Shown here: positions 22,601-30,872 of the stretch, one piece after another
Layout of the letters: each line of letters starts with the position of its first letter
Position numbering within the stretch: the stretch's first letter is position 1
Source: Candidula unifasciata
Taxonomy: Eukaryota > Mollusca > Gastropoda > Stylommatophora > Geomitridae
Direction of reading: 5' to 3'
DNA length: 64,000 nucleotides
Assembly: GCA_905116865.2 (NCBI GenBank)
Contig: CAJHNH020004968.1
Location: forward strand, 568,735 to 632,734
Notes under the pieces: model-generated
What the model saw: only the letters and a program-made list of their open reading frames with translations
What the model was told of the DNA's origin: nothing
Database searches by the model: none
Position numbers and translations under genes: made by a program

Positions 22601-24191
22601 ATTTTTTCACACAGAATTGTTATTTTGATGAATCTACACGTTATAAATTACTTCTTTCACACATAATTGTTATTTAAAGGAATCTATATGTGACATTTTG
22701 CTTCATGAATATTTTGGAAATATAATGTGGTGGTTTCCCGTTGTCTCTCACATCCACTTGGGGGTATTAGAGCCACTCTCTTAGCAATATCAGGCTGTCA
22801 GGACACGTGAGTGCCCTTCTCTGCTCGGATGCAATGTCCACTTTTTCCGTCGGATACTCAGTCCCCATATCTGCGTTAGCCATACCGAGGTGTGTTCCCG
22901 TTCCCTACAGAGAGGAGGTGCAGTTGGAGTTGTTCCCCATCATCAAACTTGAGACCGAGGTGTGTTCCCATTCTTTACAGCGAGGAGGTGCAGTTGGAGA
23001 TGTTCCCTATCATCAAACTTGAGACCGAGGTGTGTTCCCATTCTTTACAGCGAGGAGGTGGAGTTGGAGTTGTTCCCCATCATCAAACTTGAGACCGAGG
23101 TGTGTTCCCATTCTTTACAGCGAGGAGGTGCAGTTGGAGATGTTCCCTATCATCAAACTTGAGACCGAGGTGTGTTCCCATTCTCTACAGCGAGGAGGTG
23201 CAGTTGGAGATGTTCCCCATCATCAAACTTGAGACCGATGTGGCATTTCTCAAACTCTCTGGATGTTCTTTGCTCACGTTATTGAGGGAGGGGGGGGGGT
23301 GCGGGCGGGGAGGGGGGGGCGTTATGGTGAAGGTAAAGGTAAAAAGTAAAGTCGGGAGATGTGAACCAGCGTCATGGCACACGGTTATAAACCATAAGTG
23401 CTCTGTACCAGTACCGACAGCTGATAAGAAACTGTCCGCCTGTGTCACCGTCCACATGTAACTCCGTAGCTACAGCGATTTTCCTCCATTTACGCCAGAG
23501 TGTCATCTCTGGTACTCCTTTCCTAGAGGTTGGGTGAGCCCCGCGAACCGCCCGGTTTTGAACACCGGTCGTGGGCTGCAGCGAGTCGCAGCTGGATTTG
23601 AAAGCGAGTCTTCTATCGACTGCGCTAACGCGGCCCCCGGGAGAAGGTTATGGAGAATGTTGTAACGACTGGGTAGATCAAGGATAGAAGTGGGCGAGAC
23701 AGACCCACAGGGATGACGATGGATGGACAAGGATGGTGGCATGGAGGGATATCATTGGTGGAACTTATCCAGTTGTCAAGGAACAGAGATCTGTAGAGAT
23801 GCCTGAACACCTACGCCAGTCGGCAGGGCACATGGTGTTGATGATGATGATATGTTATACATTTTTTCCCATTCAGGATTATTATTTCCACGAAACTACA
23901 GGTTATAAACTATTTCTTACAGGATTGTTGTTTTTATTAACCAAAATATTATAAAATTTTAACTTTGACAGGATTGCTGGGATACTTCTCAATGGACTCC
24001 AGGGGCTGTACATCTTCATCTCCTACACCTGCAACAAACGAGTATTGTCCCTTTATCTGCGCCGTCTGGGCATCAACAGTACTACCCACACAACCATGAC
24101 CGCCCCTTCGACCGATGGAAGTACTGTCATGAGGCTCACAAAAAGAATAAACTCGGAAACACATAGCCACACAAGCCATGCATTAGAATAG
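2682..24191 (+). CDS. Methuselah/adhesion-like 7TM receptor, copy A (9 exons, disrupted)
   Basis: Predicted plasma-membrane receptor of the secretin-like (class B, Methuselah/adhesion-type) GPCR group. Coding exons, inferred from GT-AG sites and comparison with copy B: 2682-3587, 10017-10186, 11303-11483, 15091-15255, 15902-16099, 17606-18566, 19580-19884, 20977 to about 21204, 23972-24191. The order is N-terminal hydrophobic segment, cysteine-rich ectodomain (exons 1-6), TM1-2 (end of exon 6), TM3-4 (exon 7), TM5-6 (exon 8), TM7 and a short tail (exon 9). No GPS motif precedes TM1. The ligand is unknown. Oddities: the reading frame shifts in exon 6 near 17775-17795, and the exon 8 donor used by copy B (AAG|GTAGTT) is absent here. 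The tail is about 70 residues shorter than in B. Copy A may be a decaying pseudogene, or the frameshift may be a sequencing error. I infer the family from TM motifs such as VATHFLWLS and SYTCNKRV. Confidence 0.78.
4190..4412 (-). repeat. Diverged tRNA-derived SINE copy
   Basis: Blocks AAAGTAAAAGCAAAGTCCCC, GTAGTCAACATCACGCTGAC, TTGACCTGGGAGAAAGGTC and a B-box-like GGTTTGAAC (antisense) follow the family order. Confidence 0.6.
4480..5030 (+). mobile_element. Decayed LINE, RNase H and C-terminal region
   Basis: In shifting frames it reads IPSHCGVPGNERADKLAKK (RNase H end), then RTGHSRLRSHV-like and CTCELTADHILQDC-like motifs, with many stops. In intron 1 of copy A. Confidence 0.55.
5060..5105 (-). 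repeat. SINE head fragment
   Basis: The reverse complement contains the A-box-like CGTGGTGTAGTGGCTTCACG. Only the head is left. Confidence 0.4.
5284..5336 (+). repeat. Possible left terminal inverted repeat of the P-type element
   Basis: It contains TAGCCA, then AGTATAGGCC, then TGACGTCA. The same three blocks recur in order, in reverse complement, at 9024-9068. Match is imperfect and I did not find a clean 8-bp target duplication. Confidence 0.35.
5522..8402 (+). pseudogene. THAP-domain P-element-type (THAP9-like) transposase, broken
   Basis: Decayed coding region of a cut-and-paste P-superfamily DNA transposon inside intron 1 of receptor copy A. The N-terminal THAP zinc finger shows C-x4-C (CSAPEC) and later C-x2-H (CIKHF). 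The central part resembles the RNase-H-like catalytic region (VVVQMDEIYVKS, VVAVIADNSAGNRRVYSD). The C-terminal part has YIAGFVSSKL and a CAAC pair, as in THAP9. Three in-frame stops (TGA 5702-5704, TAG 6228-6230, TAG 6732-6734) and one frameshift between about 5970 and 5985 break it; the last 537 codons (6792-8402) are intact. The family assignment comes from recalled motifs. It cannot make a full transposase as it stands, though a THAP-only peptide or the C-terminal piece could be expressed. Confidence 0.85.
8446..8688 (+). repeat. 49-bp minisatellite, ~5 copies
   Basis: Units begin near 8446, 8495, 8544, 8593 and 8641, each starting with GTGAGTAGTTTCTG or GTAAGTAGTTTCTG. It starts 44 nt after the transposase stop and probably belongs to the subterminal part of the P-type element. 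Confidence 0.85.
8696..8898. mobile_element. hAT-like non-autonomous element nested in the P-type element
   Basis: The left end CAGGGCTGTTCAACT and the inverted right end CATGGCTATTCAACA match at 12 of 15 positions. No coding content. The flanking 8 bp do not match, so the boundaries are tentative. Confidence 0.5.
9024..9068 (-). repeat. Possible right terminal inverted repeat of the P-type element
   Basis: The reverse complement reads TAGCCA, AGTACAGGCC, TGACGTCA, matching 5284-5336 block for block. With it the element would be about 3.8 kb. A second TGACGTCA lies at 9009-9016. Confidence 0.35.
9568..9950 (+). mobile_element. LINE 3' end with (ATG)n tail
   Basis: After a stop at 9780 it reads RWYAEISLAKLIQNTKGRDL and YMAWQGT then a (GATGAT)n tail. 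Same pattern as 23640-23850. Just upstream of copy A exon 2. Confidence 0.5.
10017..10186 (+). CDS. Copy A exon 2 (ectodomain)
   Basis: 170 nt, the same length and phases (0 in, 2 out) as copy B exon 2. It follows TTGACAG and is followed by GTACTG. It encodes a segment starting WLLWSVTVEC with a conserved VYTATTEEE motif and ending in MF. No ATG-initiated open frame marks it; it was found through similarity to 39647-39816. Confidence 0.8.
10828..11115 (-). repeat. Dispersed repeat R2 (diverged)
   Basis: Ends match (GTCGACTAATTAGGGATTTC on the left, GTTTGCAGCCGGTGAACGC on the right) with a diverged centre. Upstream of copy A exon 3. Confidence 0.5.
11303..11483 (+). CDS. Copy A exon 3 (CAICN module)
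   Basis: 181 nt, the same as copy B exon 3. Acceptor CCCTAG, donor AGG|GTAAGG, phase 0 out. It encodes ACNVTGLWPEYD and ends NIFCAICNR, repeating the CA-x-CN ending of exon 1. Confidence 0.83.
11484..12875. other. AT-rich intron 3 of copy A, degenerate tandem repeats
   Basis: No gene. 11950-12240 has loose repeats of TCTAGCACCATATACC and ACTATATAACC; 12580-12860 has loose repeats around ACATGCATATTTCTGGCAA. Confidence 0.6.
12876..13193 (+). repeat. Two (TA)n tracts
   Basis: 12878-12940 and 13117-13193, separated by ~175 bp of non-repetitive sequence; in intron 3 of copy A. Confidence 0.95.
13925..14130 (-). repeat. Dispersed ~200-bp repeat R1 with hairpin
   Basis: One of about eleven copies in the window. 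Consensus landmarks, read from the opposite strand: CCCCACCAGGACATCACAC, CACCCGRTGACACAAAGTG, an internal perfect hairpin GGCCATA-AA-TATGGCC, and a 3' stem made of a GGAY/RTCC pair. Class unknown (SINE, MITE or Helitron-like). Confidence 0.75.
14150..14356 (-). repeat. Dispersed repeat R1
   Basis: Tandem neighbour of the preceding copy, same orientation; complete from the GGATGAAAG end to CCTGGTGGGGTA. Confidence 0.75.
14400..14530 (+). repeat. Dispersed repeat R4
   Basis: Shares CTGAGATCTGCCTTGTTGGT and CTGCCATCC with 61495-61600 and more weakly with 16780-16915. Confidence 0.5.
15091..15255 (+). CDS. Copy A exon 4 (ectodomain)
   Basis: 165 nt, phase 0 in and out, between TTCATCAG and GTAAGC. 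It encodes a segment ending CSNTEWLSPS, closely matching copy B (CSNTEWLSPD). It is two codons longer than B. The 5' half has diverged strongly from B, the 3' half is conserved. Confidence 0.8.
15592..15741 (+). repeat. Dispersed repeat R1 (diverged)
   Basis: Begins ACCCCACCAGGACATCACAC and ends CCTACATTGGGAGG; the hairpin centre is lost. Confidence 0.6.
15902..16099 (+). CDS. Copy A exon 5 (ectodomain)
   Basis: 198 nt, equal to copy B. The acceptor is a pyrimidine tract ending TTTTGAAG before GGACAATGC; this choice keeps frame with exon 4, whereas starting further upstream would not. It encodes GQCFPLYCSPGKILV and ends DVIGDIFYNK before GTAAGT. It is nearly identical to B, including the last ~25 nt of the preceding intron. 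Confidence 0.85.
16190..16660 (+). repeat. Compound microsatellite (TG)n(TGTC)n(TGCG)n(TGTA)n(TTTG)n
   Basis: About 470 bp. The block order suggests successive unit turnover. ~100 nt after copy A exon 5. Confidence 0.97.
16780..16915 (+). repeat. Dispersed repeat R4 (diverged)
   Basis: GGTTGAACGCAGTATCTAAG followed by TTAGTCTGCGATCCAGG matches the R4 consensus. Confidence 0.4.
17606..18566 (+). CDS. Copy A exon 6: membrane-proximal ectodomain, TM1-TM2 (frameshifted)
   Basis: 961 nt against 965 in copy B, so the frame is lost. It opens in one frame (LNSKLSPLVDK) to a TGA at 17795-17797, while the downstream frame (QFDFQVPFGY) is open from upstream of 17794 to the end. The lesion lies within about 17775-17795, where A and B align poorly. 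TM1 (VQYILSVVCLALSMVC) and TM2 (CLCTTLMLAQAMIL) are intact. The donor is CATAT|GTGAGT, phase 2 if the frame is restored. Confidence 0.82.
18958..19130 (+). repeat. R2 fragment
   Basis: ATGCAGACTGTTGGTTACTT and GGCAGTGGGTCTATTCTTG match the 3' half of R2. Confidence 0.45.
19170..19450 (+). repeat. Degenerate 18-24-bp repeats
   Basis: TTTACTGTTTTCATTGAC repeats grading into GTTACTGTTTTCACTGTC; in intron 6 of copy A. Confidence 0.85.
19580..19884 (+). CDS. Copy A exon 7: TM3-TM4
   Basis: 305 nt after TGTTTGCAG, donor GTGG|GTATGT. Read in the frame fixed by the exon 6 donor it begins SPDLGVVCVAVGVATHFLW (TM3), then the intracellular loop with FTSKTRSSYS, then TM4 with a poly-valine run, then YGGSVCYLNSNILV. 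The longest open frame here is a different, non-coding frame. Confidence 0.85.
19955..20215 (-). repeat. SINE copy, variant head
   Basis: In intron 7 of receptor copy A. GTAAAGTAAAAGTAGAGATC, the GGCCAATCGGCACTAGG body and the CTAAGCCACGGACGCC end match 60418-60715. Confidence 0.72.
20977..21204 (+). CDS. Copy A exon 8: TM5-TM6 (3' end uncertain)
   Basis: Acceptor TTTTACAG. It encodes TVLPILSVSLINIAFFLI (TM5) and LSTMTGAFWVLSVTGEV (TM6). The copy B donor (TTAAG|GTAGTT) corresponds here to TTAATCCAAGTT, so no GT is available at that place and the frame reads on to a stop near 21320. The 3' boundary given is the homologous position, not an observed splice site. Confidence 0.72.
21764..21872 (+). 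repeat. Tandem duplication, ~75-bp period
   Basis: TTTTTTTCCCCCAGTCAATACCC recurs after ~70 nt, each copy followed by TTCCCAACAATC. In intron 8 of copy A. Confidence 0.75.
22440..22700 (+). repeat. Degenerate ~60-bp tandem repeats with acceptor-like motifs
   Basis: Units share TTTCACACAGAATTGTTATT and TTATAAATTA-like blocks. Related copies recur at 23868-23970, immediately before exon 9 of copy A. Confidence 0.55.
22888..23238 (+). repeat. 70-bp minisatellite, 5 units
   Basis: Units repeat at 70-nt steps (GAGGTGTGTTCCC at about 22890, 22960, 23030, 23100, 23170). Each contains TTCTTTACAG followed by CGAGGAGGTGCAG, a strong splice-acceptor look-alike. In intron 8 of copy A. Confidence 0.92.
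23520..23640 (-). repeat. Second type of tRNA-like SINE fragment
   Basis: The reverse complement has GTTAGCGCAGTCGATAGAAG (A-box region) and a TTTCAAATCC box-B-like motif, with a different body from the tRNA-Arg SINE. Confidence 0.45.
23640..23852 (+). mobile_element. LINE 3' end with (GAT)n tail
   Basis: Reads WWHGGISLVELIQLSRNRDL and NTYASRQGTW, then GTTGATGATGATGATA. In intron 8 of copy A. Confidence 0.5.
23868..23971 (+). repeat. Same ~60-bp repeat abutting copy A exon 9
   Basis: CATTCAGGATTATTATTTCC, TTTCTTACAGGATTGTTGTT and finally the true acceptor CTTTGACAGGATTGCTGG. Confidence 0.5.
23972..24191 (+). CDS. Copy A exon 9: TM7 and short tail
   Basis: Acceptor TTTGACAG. It encodes IAGILLNGLQGLYIFISYT (TM7), then CNKRVLSLYLRRLGI and a Thr/Ser-rich tail ending HTSHALE with TAG at 24189-24191. 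Phase 2 in, as in copy B. The tail is about half the length of that in B. Confidence 0.8.
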
Positions 24192-24414
24192 CTACTGTCT
24201 GCACAGATGGGCTAAATCTCGTCTGACGTGGGAGGTACGAGATCTTCGCAAAAAACAGATTTGATTGACGCCGCGACCAGATGGGAGCCCTGCATGTGAC
24301 AGAAACAGATGTTAATATATCTTAAGACAGGATAATTGTGTATACCAGATCACTTTAAATTTCCACAAAGATAGACTTCACAATATAAAAAAGTAAGGAA
24401 AAAAAAAGACCCTG

Positions 24415-24490
24415 TGGCAGCCCTTCAAGCGTATTGGACACATAGGGCTAGATCTATATTTCATAGATCAGTCGGCACTTAGTAGATGAT
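24415..24490 (-). repeat. SINE fragment
   Basis: Only the 3' body remains (CATAGGGCTAGATCTATATT, GATCAGTCGGCACTTAG), downstream of the copy A stop. Confidence 0.5.
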
Positions 24491-24924
24491 GTCATCAACA
24501 ACACGACTACACAGTATCATTACTATAAGTGTTTTCAATACATTTAAAATATATTGAATGTGACAATCTATACCCGGGTTCGAATCCTCGGTGAAACTAG
24601 GGATTTTTTTGTGTGTCTGTCGGGGGCAAAATAAAATCCTCACCTGCACAGTTATGGCGACAGCACTAGCCAGGCCGCTGTAAATCTTCAGGCTCAAAGA
24701 CCCAATCCCCGTCTACAGCGCATAAGTGGTAAAATAAAAGCAGTAATTAGCAGTAATGACAGCCTATACTCTTACAGTCGTATACAATTTTTACATACTT
24801 TTTGCAGTATTGTGTAACCAAACATAATTGGCAGATATAAATATTCATTCCTGAAATAGAAGAAAACTACTCTGTATATTTCAATAATAACCTCTATGGT
24901 TGAACAGGATATTGTTTAAATTAC

Positions 24925-25200
24925 TTCTTCTTCTTCGCGTTCACTAGCTGTGAACTCCGGCGGAAAGTTCTGGTTGTTCGTCCACTTCTGGACTGCAGTC
25001 CTGTTCCAGAACCTGAGTGTTGCGTGTACATCCATTTGACAGATCTGTATGCAGACTGTTGGTTCCTTGCCTCTCAGGCAGATGCACTCCGACTTCGAAG
25101 GAAGCTCCAAATTAGTCGACTCTTACGACATGCTTTTGGGAAGGCAGTGGGTCTATTCTTGTTTTTCCCATAGTGGGGCCCCGGAACCCACTCGGGGTGA
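24925..25200 (+). repeat. Dispersed ~270-bp repeat R2
   Basis: One of about eight copies. Landmarks: a CTTCTTCTTC start, GTGAACTCCGGCGGAAAGTT, CCAGAACCTGAGTGTTG, TGTATGCAGACTGTTGGTTC, CAGATGCACTCCGACTTCGA, TTAGTCGACTCTTACGACAT, and a GGGGCCCCGGAACCCAC end. No coding content; class unknown. Confidence 0.75.
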
Positions 25201-25299
25201 AATTAATTCTATTACTAGGCGAAAAGTTTCATGATACAAGTTACAGTGATTTCTGTATATCCAATTTTTTAAAGAGCTACTGATCTTAAAACAGTAGTC

Positions 25300-25560
25300 T
25301 TTTATTATTATTTAAAAAACGTGGACACAAACCGTACATTGCACAATTTATTGCCAGGCATATTTCCCTACATCTCGTCAGGTGCGTTACTACAGAGTTA
25401 CATCAACATAAAATGAAGCACAAAACTGAATAAATCCAACTGAAATGCGAATAGTTTCTTCCGATACATCGAGTGTGTTCTTTTTGGCCGCCGGAAGATC
25501 ACCGTAGTCACCTGACTTACCAGGGTAACTTCAAATAAAAAAATAAATTCCGTCTGCTTA
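25300..25560 (+). repeat. Dispersed repeat R6
   Basis: ACATTGCACAATTTATTGCC, GCGTTACTACAGAGTTACAT and CTGAAATGCGAATAGTTTC are shared with 54965-55215 and, inverted, with 55318-55460. Confidence 0.65.
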
Positions 25561-26259
25561 CAAATGAGGGGATGTGTTGATTTTTATTGTTAAAGCTTAC
25601 AGTGAAAATCGAGAAAAGCGACATCATTCCACCGGGTTTTCCGATATGGCTCAGCAGAATGCTGTCCGTCTGCAGAGAGCGTCGCACAAAGCACGAAATC
25701 TATAGCTCCCTTGACGACCAGGAAGAATTTAGGAAAAACGACAGAATAACTCTTTTTGATAGACTATCAATAAACTTTATTAATGTCATCGTCGTGTTCT
25801 GTGTATACCTCTGTGTTGTCAATATTTTACATCACAACTGAGGAGATAGAGAGTCGAAATCAGCATAGACTGAGCCAAAGCAATATCGTTGCAAGCCGCT
25901 AAGGCCGCCGCTTCTGCTTCTTGTGTAGTAGCCATTAAAATGCGGTTAACACGTTATATTGTTGTTTACAGTTAGACTGCGATATCTGCACTTTTCGGCT
26001 CAAAAATCCGATTTTCACCAATCCCTACAAATTCGCCTTTTAATACGGCAGTTGGTCTACCCCTACCACTCAGCTGGGTCCCAGAACTCACAGGGAAAGA
26101 ATGTCAAAATTATCACTTGTTTAGAGGCTAAACAAAGTATATGAGGCTTACTCTGTTGTACTGACCTCCAGGATGCCGCAGTGTGACGTTTGGTCACCCA
26201 AGTCTTTACTAACTAGACCTTTAAACAGGACATAAATCAGAGTATAACATGTCACTTAG
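25560..26259. other. Intergenic, nothing recognised
   Basis: No supported gene or clear repeat; only short unsupported open frames between the two receptors. Confidence 0.5.
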
Positions 26260-26465
26260 CCTCTCTGGACCAAGTCTTCTCCACCTTCTTCTTATAGTCC
26301 ATGCCCTGGGGCCTTGGTAGTCTTGTCAACCCACAACTTTCTTTGTCTTGTACCTTTAATCAGTTCTGACACAGATGATAGTCCATGATATGATGTCAAA
26401 CGTCTCAGCATCTTCTCTCTCGGTCTTCCTGTGCTCCTCCCCCTTTTTCGAACCCAACTATTCCG
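26260..26465 (-). mobile_element. LINE 3' fragment (RTE-like)
   Basis: Encodes LIKGTRQRKLWVDKTTKAP in the C-terminal position; same family as 28840-29230. Confidence 0.5.
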
Positions 26466-26639
26466 CTGTCACGAGGCAACATACACATAGCAAACCCTGC
26501 TCTTCACAGAAATATGGTTTCATTTTCAGTTTCAAACCTACAGGACCAGGGACTAAAAGTCACCACCCACCACCTCCACCCTTCCCACCACAATTTATTT
26601 CTCGCTGTAGTAGCATCTAGCATATGATATGAAACTTAT

Positions 26640-26830
26640 ATTTTTATAGTGTGATCCTCACTCGACTGGGTGTTGTAGTCAACATTATGCCGGCCACTTT
26701 ACTTTCCAGGACTTTTCCAAGATTTTATTGAACGCTGGGTGGACTTGGGAGCTCTAGATAAATGATAAAATCTGTACCAGTACAGATTCGAACTAAAGAC
26801 CTTCAGGCTAACAGGCCGGCATCATATCAG
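26640..26830 (-). repeat. Diverged SINE copy
   Basis: Shares GTAGTCAACATTATGCCGGC, TTACTTTCCAGGAC and the antisense B box GATTCGAAC. 3' end missing. Confidence 0.55.
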
Positions 26831-27839
26831 TACGTAGGATAGATCGCAGATAACATACGCTACTGGAAACAGTCTACAGTGAGGAGTGTAGACATATCTA
26901 TATTAACCACACACAAAAATAGATACTGAAATCAATTCATTCGTTATGATTGAATTTGTGTTGTCCGAGATTCTCGCCATACATAAGAACATATGTTTTT
27001 ATAACGGTTATGTAAACAGGTGGTAATTTATAATTGCCCAAGAGTATAATAATTAATTATACCACTCCTTGCTCTTTTCAAATCTTCAAATCTCAGATAT
27101 TTGCTGTCGAACAGAACACGGTAGTGAGACACTTGTGTCAACGATATTTTCCGGTTGGACAGCAGAGAATAACAAAATTCGTGCTGACAACGCAAGCACT
27201 GATGACGTTTTAACGTCAATATTTTTCCGGATAGCTCTCAAACTGTTTCAGGCAACCGTTGTCTCATAAAACAAAAATAAACGAGATGACGCAAAGGGAT
27301 AGAAAGAAATACCTTGTTCTTCTCTTTTTCGTCGCTTCCTCGAGTTATTTCATCACAGTGTTGGAGGAGATAGAAGGATATTCTGTATGTTTTCTCGGTA
27401 ATTGTTACAGTAGTCTCCTTACCGACCGCCCATATACACTTCTGATTGGGCGACCTTTAGCCTGGCTAACTTCTGATTAGTCGATCTCGAGCCACTCGAC
27501 CTTGGGTCACTTTCACGGGGGTGTTCCGCAATGCCTTTGACATCGCATGTTGTATATCAGGTTATAACACTCCAAAAACATCGACAACTGGGTCTAACAC
27601 ACAACCCCTTTAGAGAGGGATGAAACCTATGTCACTGGCATTCTCTTTCTTGCAATAACAAACGTGAATGCAAGACAACAACAGATCGCCACACTCATAA
27701 CATCGACCAGGGTAGACTAGTCCAATAAACTTTTCACTGGAATTGACCTACTTCCCGTGGGGAGACCAACGTTTCAATAACCGTTTTCTCTAATGTTTTG
27801 TATAAGCTGGTCTTTATTTCATAAAGACTGTACTTGATG

Positions 27840-27985
27840 CCGTCGTTCCATGTTCTGCGTGATCTCCCATATTCTCTATGTTCATTGTATTTCGTCAGTA
27901 TGGCTCACAGTGAAAGTTGATACCAGGGAACCCTCTCGTCACATGGCCAAACCATCTATATGTTGCTGTTTAAGAACTTTTATAA
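27840..27985 (-). mobile_element. LINE fragment
   Basis: The reverse complement reads RWFGHVTRG, a LINE C-terminal motif; otherwise degenerate. Confidence 0.4.
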
Positions 27986-28556
27986 CTGGCTTCTGGCATA
28001 GTCTCCTTTTAACTTTTTTTTCCCAATTGTATCTCTGCTTGTTACACCAGCAACTCTTCAAAGAATCTTATCACTGTTGTTATAATTTTGTGCTTACTTT
28101 TTTTTTAGGTAAGGGTCCAGATTAACACTGGTAGCTTAAAATATTTCTGTTCTAGATTTGCCTTAGTAGACAAAGGTGTACATTCTATGTGTCAACAGTA
28201 GTGTTAATTGGACTTCCGGTCAAAATGGACGCTAGACACGGTCACTGTTTGGAGCCGTGGCTAATTTTTTGCTTCTGCTAGACGGTGGACGTTGCATTTT
28301 TGCGTTATTTGTATACTAAAAAGATATAGTTTCGTCGCCCAGCTTCTGAGTTTAGTGCATGGCTTGACACTGTGAGCTGTGGATTTCATTTGGAATGTTT
28401 TTTGACTGTGACCAACGTGGCAGTGTGAATTGTAGATTCAGAAAATGGCGAGCGTTTTGACCAAAATTTCCCCTTTTTGAGATTTCATTGTTTGAATTTG
28501 TTCATTTGTTTATTTTTACGGGCTATACTGCAGTCATCATTATCGTCATTATCATT

Positions 28557-28587
<31 letters not shown>

Positions 28588-28839
28588 AACAGTGCGTGCC
28601 GCTGGGTCACCAGTTGTTGTTTTCTGTCTGATCAGCTACCTCCATCTTTGACTGTAAAACGCAATGGAGTTCATGGCTGTAGGCTTAAGGACTGTCCAGT
28701 CAGTCATGTTTTTTTTATCTAGGTCTTCCTTGCACTGCCTTTTCTCAACTTCCCCTCTACAGCGCCACGTAGTATTGTTTTTGTGAGGCCATTAGATCTG
28801 ATTACATTTCAGCAACTTTTACGTTTTCCGCCTTTTTAT

Positions 28840-29230
28840 TGCAGTTAAAATAGGTTCATAAATACTATGTATATTCTTGTTCTCAAAGTCCATTCCTTGT
28901 GGCGTTGATAGTCATGTCTGTACACAACCTTCTATCTCGTGTACTTTCAATCAGCTCTCATACAGAGGATCCTCCATGGCATAATGTCGAACTATCTAGT
29001 GTTTTCTTTCTCCCTTTGCCTCTCTTCTCCTGCAACTTTCCGAATGTCTCGATGAACTCCAGTTTTCTTCTTGTTATGATGTGACCAAAGAATGTGGATT
29101 GTAGTTTTCTGATGTACGCAATCAGTTCTCTTCGTGATTTAGTTTCTTTCAAGATATCTTCATTACTCCTTTTATCTATCCAGTGCATTTTCATCATTCG
29201 TCTATAAATCTATACTCAATGCCAAATGTA
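28840..29230 (-). mobile_element. LINE C-terminal fragment (RTE-like)
   Basis: Encodes HWIDKRSNEDILKE, STFFGHIITRRKLE and, after a stop, ELIESTRDRRLCTDM. Related to 26260-26465. Confidence 0.65.
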
Positions 29231-30028
29231 AGAACCGCTGAGCATCGTTACTGATTCTTTTGTTCAGCCCTGTCTAGTATTTGAAAAAAAAAAAGATGGA
29301 ATTCACCCGATGCTAATTACAATACAAACAAGCTGGTCGTCTGATTAGGCTCATTAGTTCACGTTAGTGTTCAATTCTGTTATATGTTTGAAGTTGCCGA
29401 GATGGTCAGATTGGTCTGCCATAGTATGTTTGACCTTGATCATTAGAGCAGATTTCAAGGGGAGATAACCATTTCATAGGGCGCTCACTCAGGATCGGAG
29501 AGGACGTTCACAAATGGCGCTTTATTCTTTGGATACGTAATTTAACTGTAAGTCTTGAGAGAACACTATCTTATGTTCACATTAGGTAAACTAGTGGCAT
29601 TGTTTGAACTTTTCCACCACAGGAGAGTTCATGAGAGTTAGTTGCGTGTTTTTTTTTTTTTAATTATATTGTACAAAGGGCATTTAAAACTTACATGTAG
29701 GGCAAAATAAAGAGGAAAACACTCTTAAATGAATGCATATACAATCGCAATTGTATCAATTAAGAATGTATCCACCCACATTATAAACATAAAAAAAAAA
29801 AACCACACACACACACACAAAGACACGGTGTCCCAATATAAATGCTTTATATGATTGAACATGATTTCTTAGATTTGCTGCAGGTTGGATCATTTTCCAC
29901 GCATTGCTAATCCTACGGTCTGTATTTCTGAAGAGGGGAAAATAATTTGTAGGTTGTTAGTCATTTCAGTGCATTGGGTTTCCTATGCTCAGGTCATATT
30001 CGTCATGTGGTCTGCCTTGTTGAATTCG

Positions 30029-30262
30029 CATGACAGCTGCAGGTCAGTTGCATGTCAGTTGCAGGTCAGTTGCAGGTCAGTTGCCTGACAGCTGCAGGTC
30101 AGTTGCAGATCAGTTGTAGGTTAGTTGCATGACAGCTGCAGGTCAGTTGCAGGACAGCTGCAGGTCAGTTGCAGGTCAGTTGCATGACAGCTGCAGGACA
30201 GCTGCAGGTCAGTTGCATGACAGCTGCAGGTCAGGTGCAGGTCAGTTGCATGACAGCTGCAG
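30029..30262 (+). repeat. 11-bp minisatellite rich in CAGCTG
   Basis: About 21 units of CAGCTGCAGGT, CAGTTGCAGGT or CAGTTGCATGA. Confidence 0.9.
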
Positions 30263-30264
30263 GT

Positions 30265-30560
30265 CCTTCGTGGTTTCCACAGCTCGGTCTGCACACTTCG
30301 CTCTAGAGGTCAGTGTTTACTTTGTAGTTATAAACATAATGAGCAGGTTCGCAGAATGTGCTCAGGTGTTTGTGGTCCCGTCTGACAGGCACACTGTGGG
30401 CACTGTACAGTCTTTATTTTATGCATGTGGTAGCTGAGCCTGCAGTGTCCTGTTTTTAAACCGAAAATTGTTGAATATTGATTTCTGTTCAGTCTGTTGG
30501 TGAGGTTTTGTGGATGTTTACTGTCGCTTTGTTCTCTCCACAATTAATTGTATTGTCTCT
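30265..30560 (-). mobile_element. LINE C-terminal fragment
   Basis: Encodes IFGLKTGHCRLSYHMHKIK and GPQTPEHILRTCSL, the zinc-knuckle-like C-terminus of RNase-H-bearing LINEs. Borders the 11-bp minisatellite at 30029-30262. Confidence 0.65.
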
Positions 30561-30872
30561 TGATAAGTGATTTCATTTCAGATAATGACAATTGAGGGGT
30601 AAGTGATTTCTCTTTTGTTCTAATGTTTGCAAGTCTGTCCGCCAACTTTTTTTTTTGTATGCCACAGTCTGGATTTTACGAAATTGTTCGGTTCAAAACG
30701 GAAGATTTTTTTTTTTGACAATGCTTGTTGTACATACAACAATGTTCTTTACATTCGAAGATGCGCTGACTGTTAAATATCAACTCACTAATTATAATAC
30801 ACACAATCCCACTTGTAAGAGCCCAGACTGCCTAACTAATATGTAAAAATGGCATATGCACAAAATATACAA

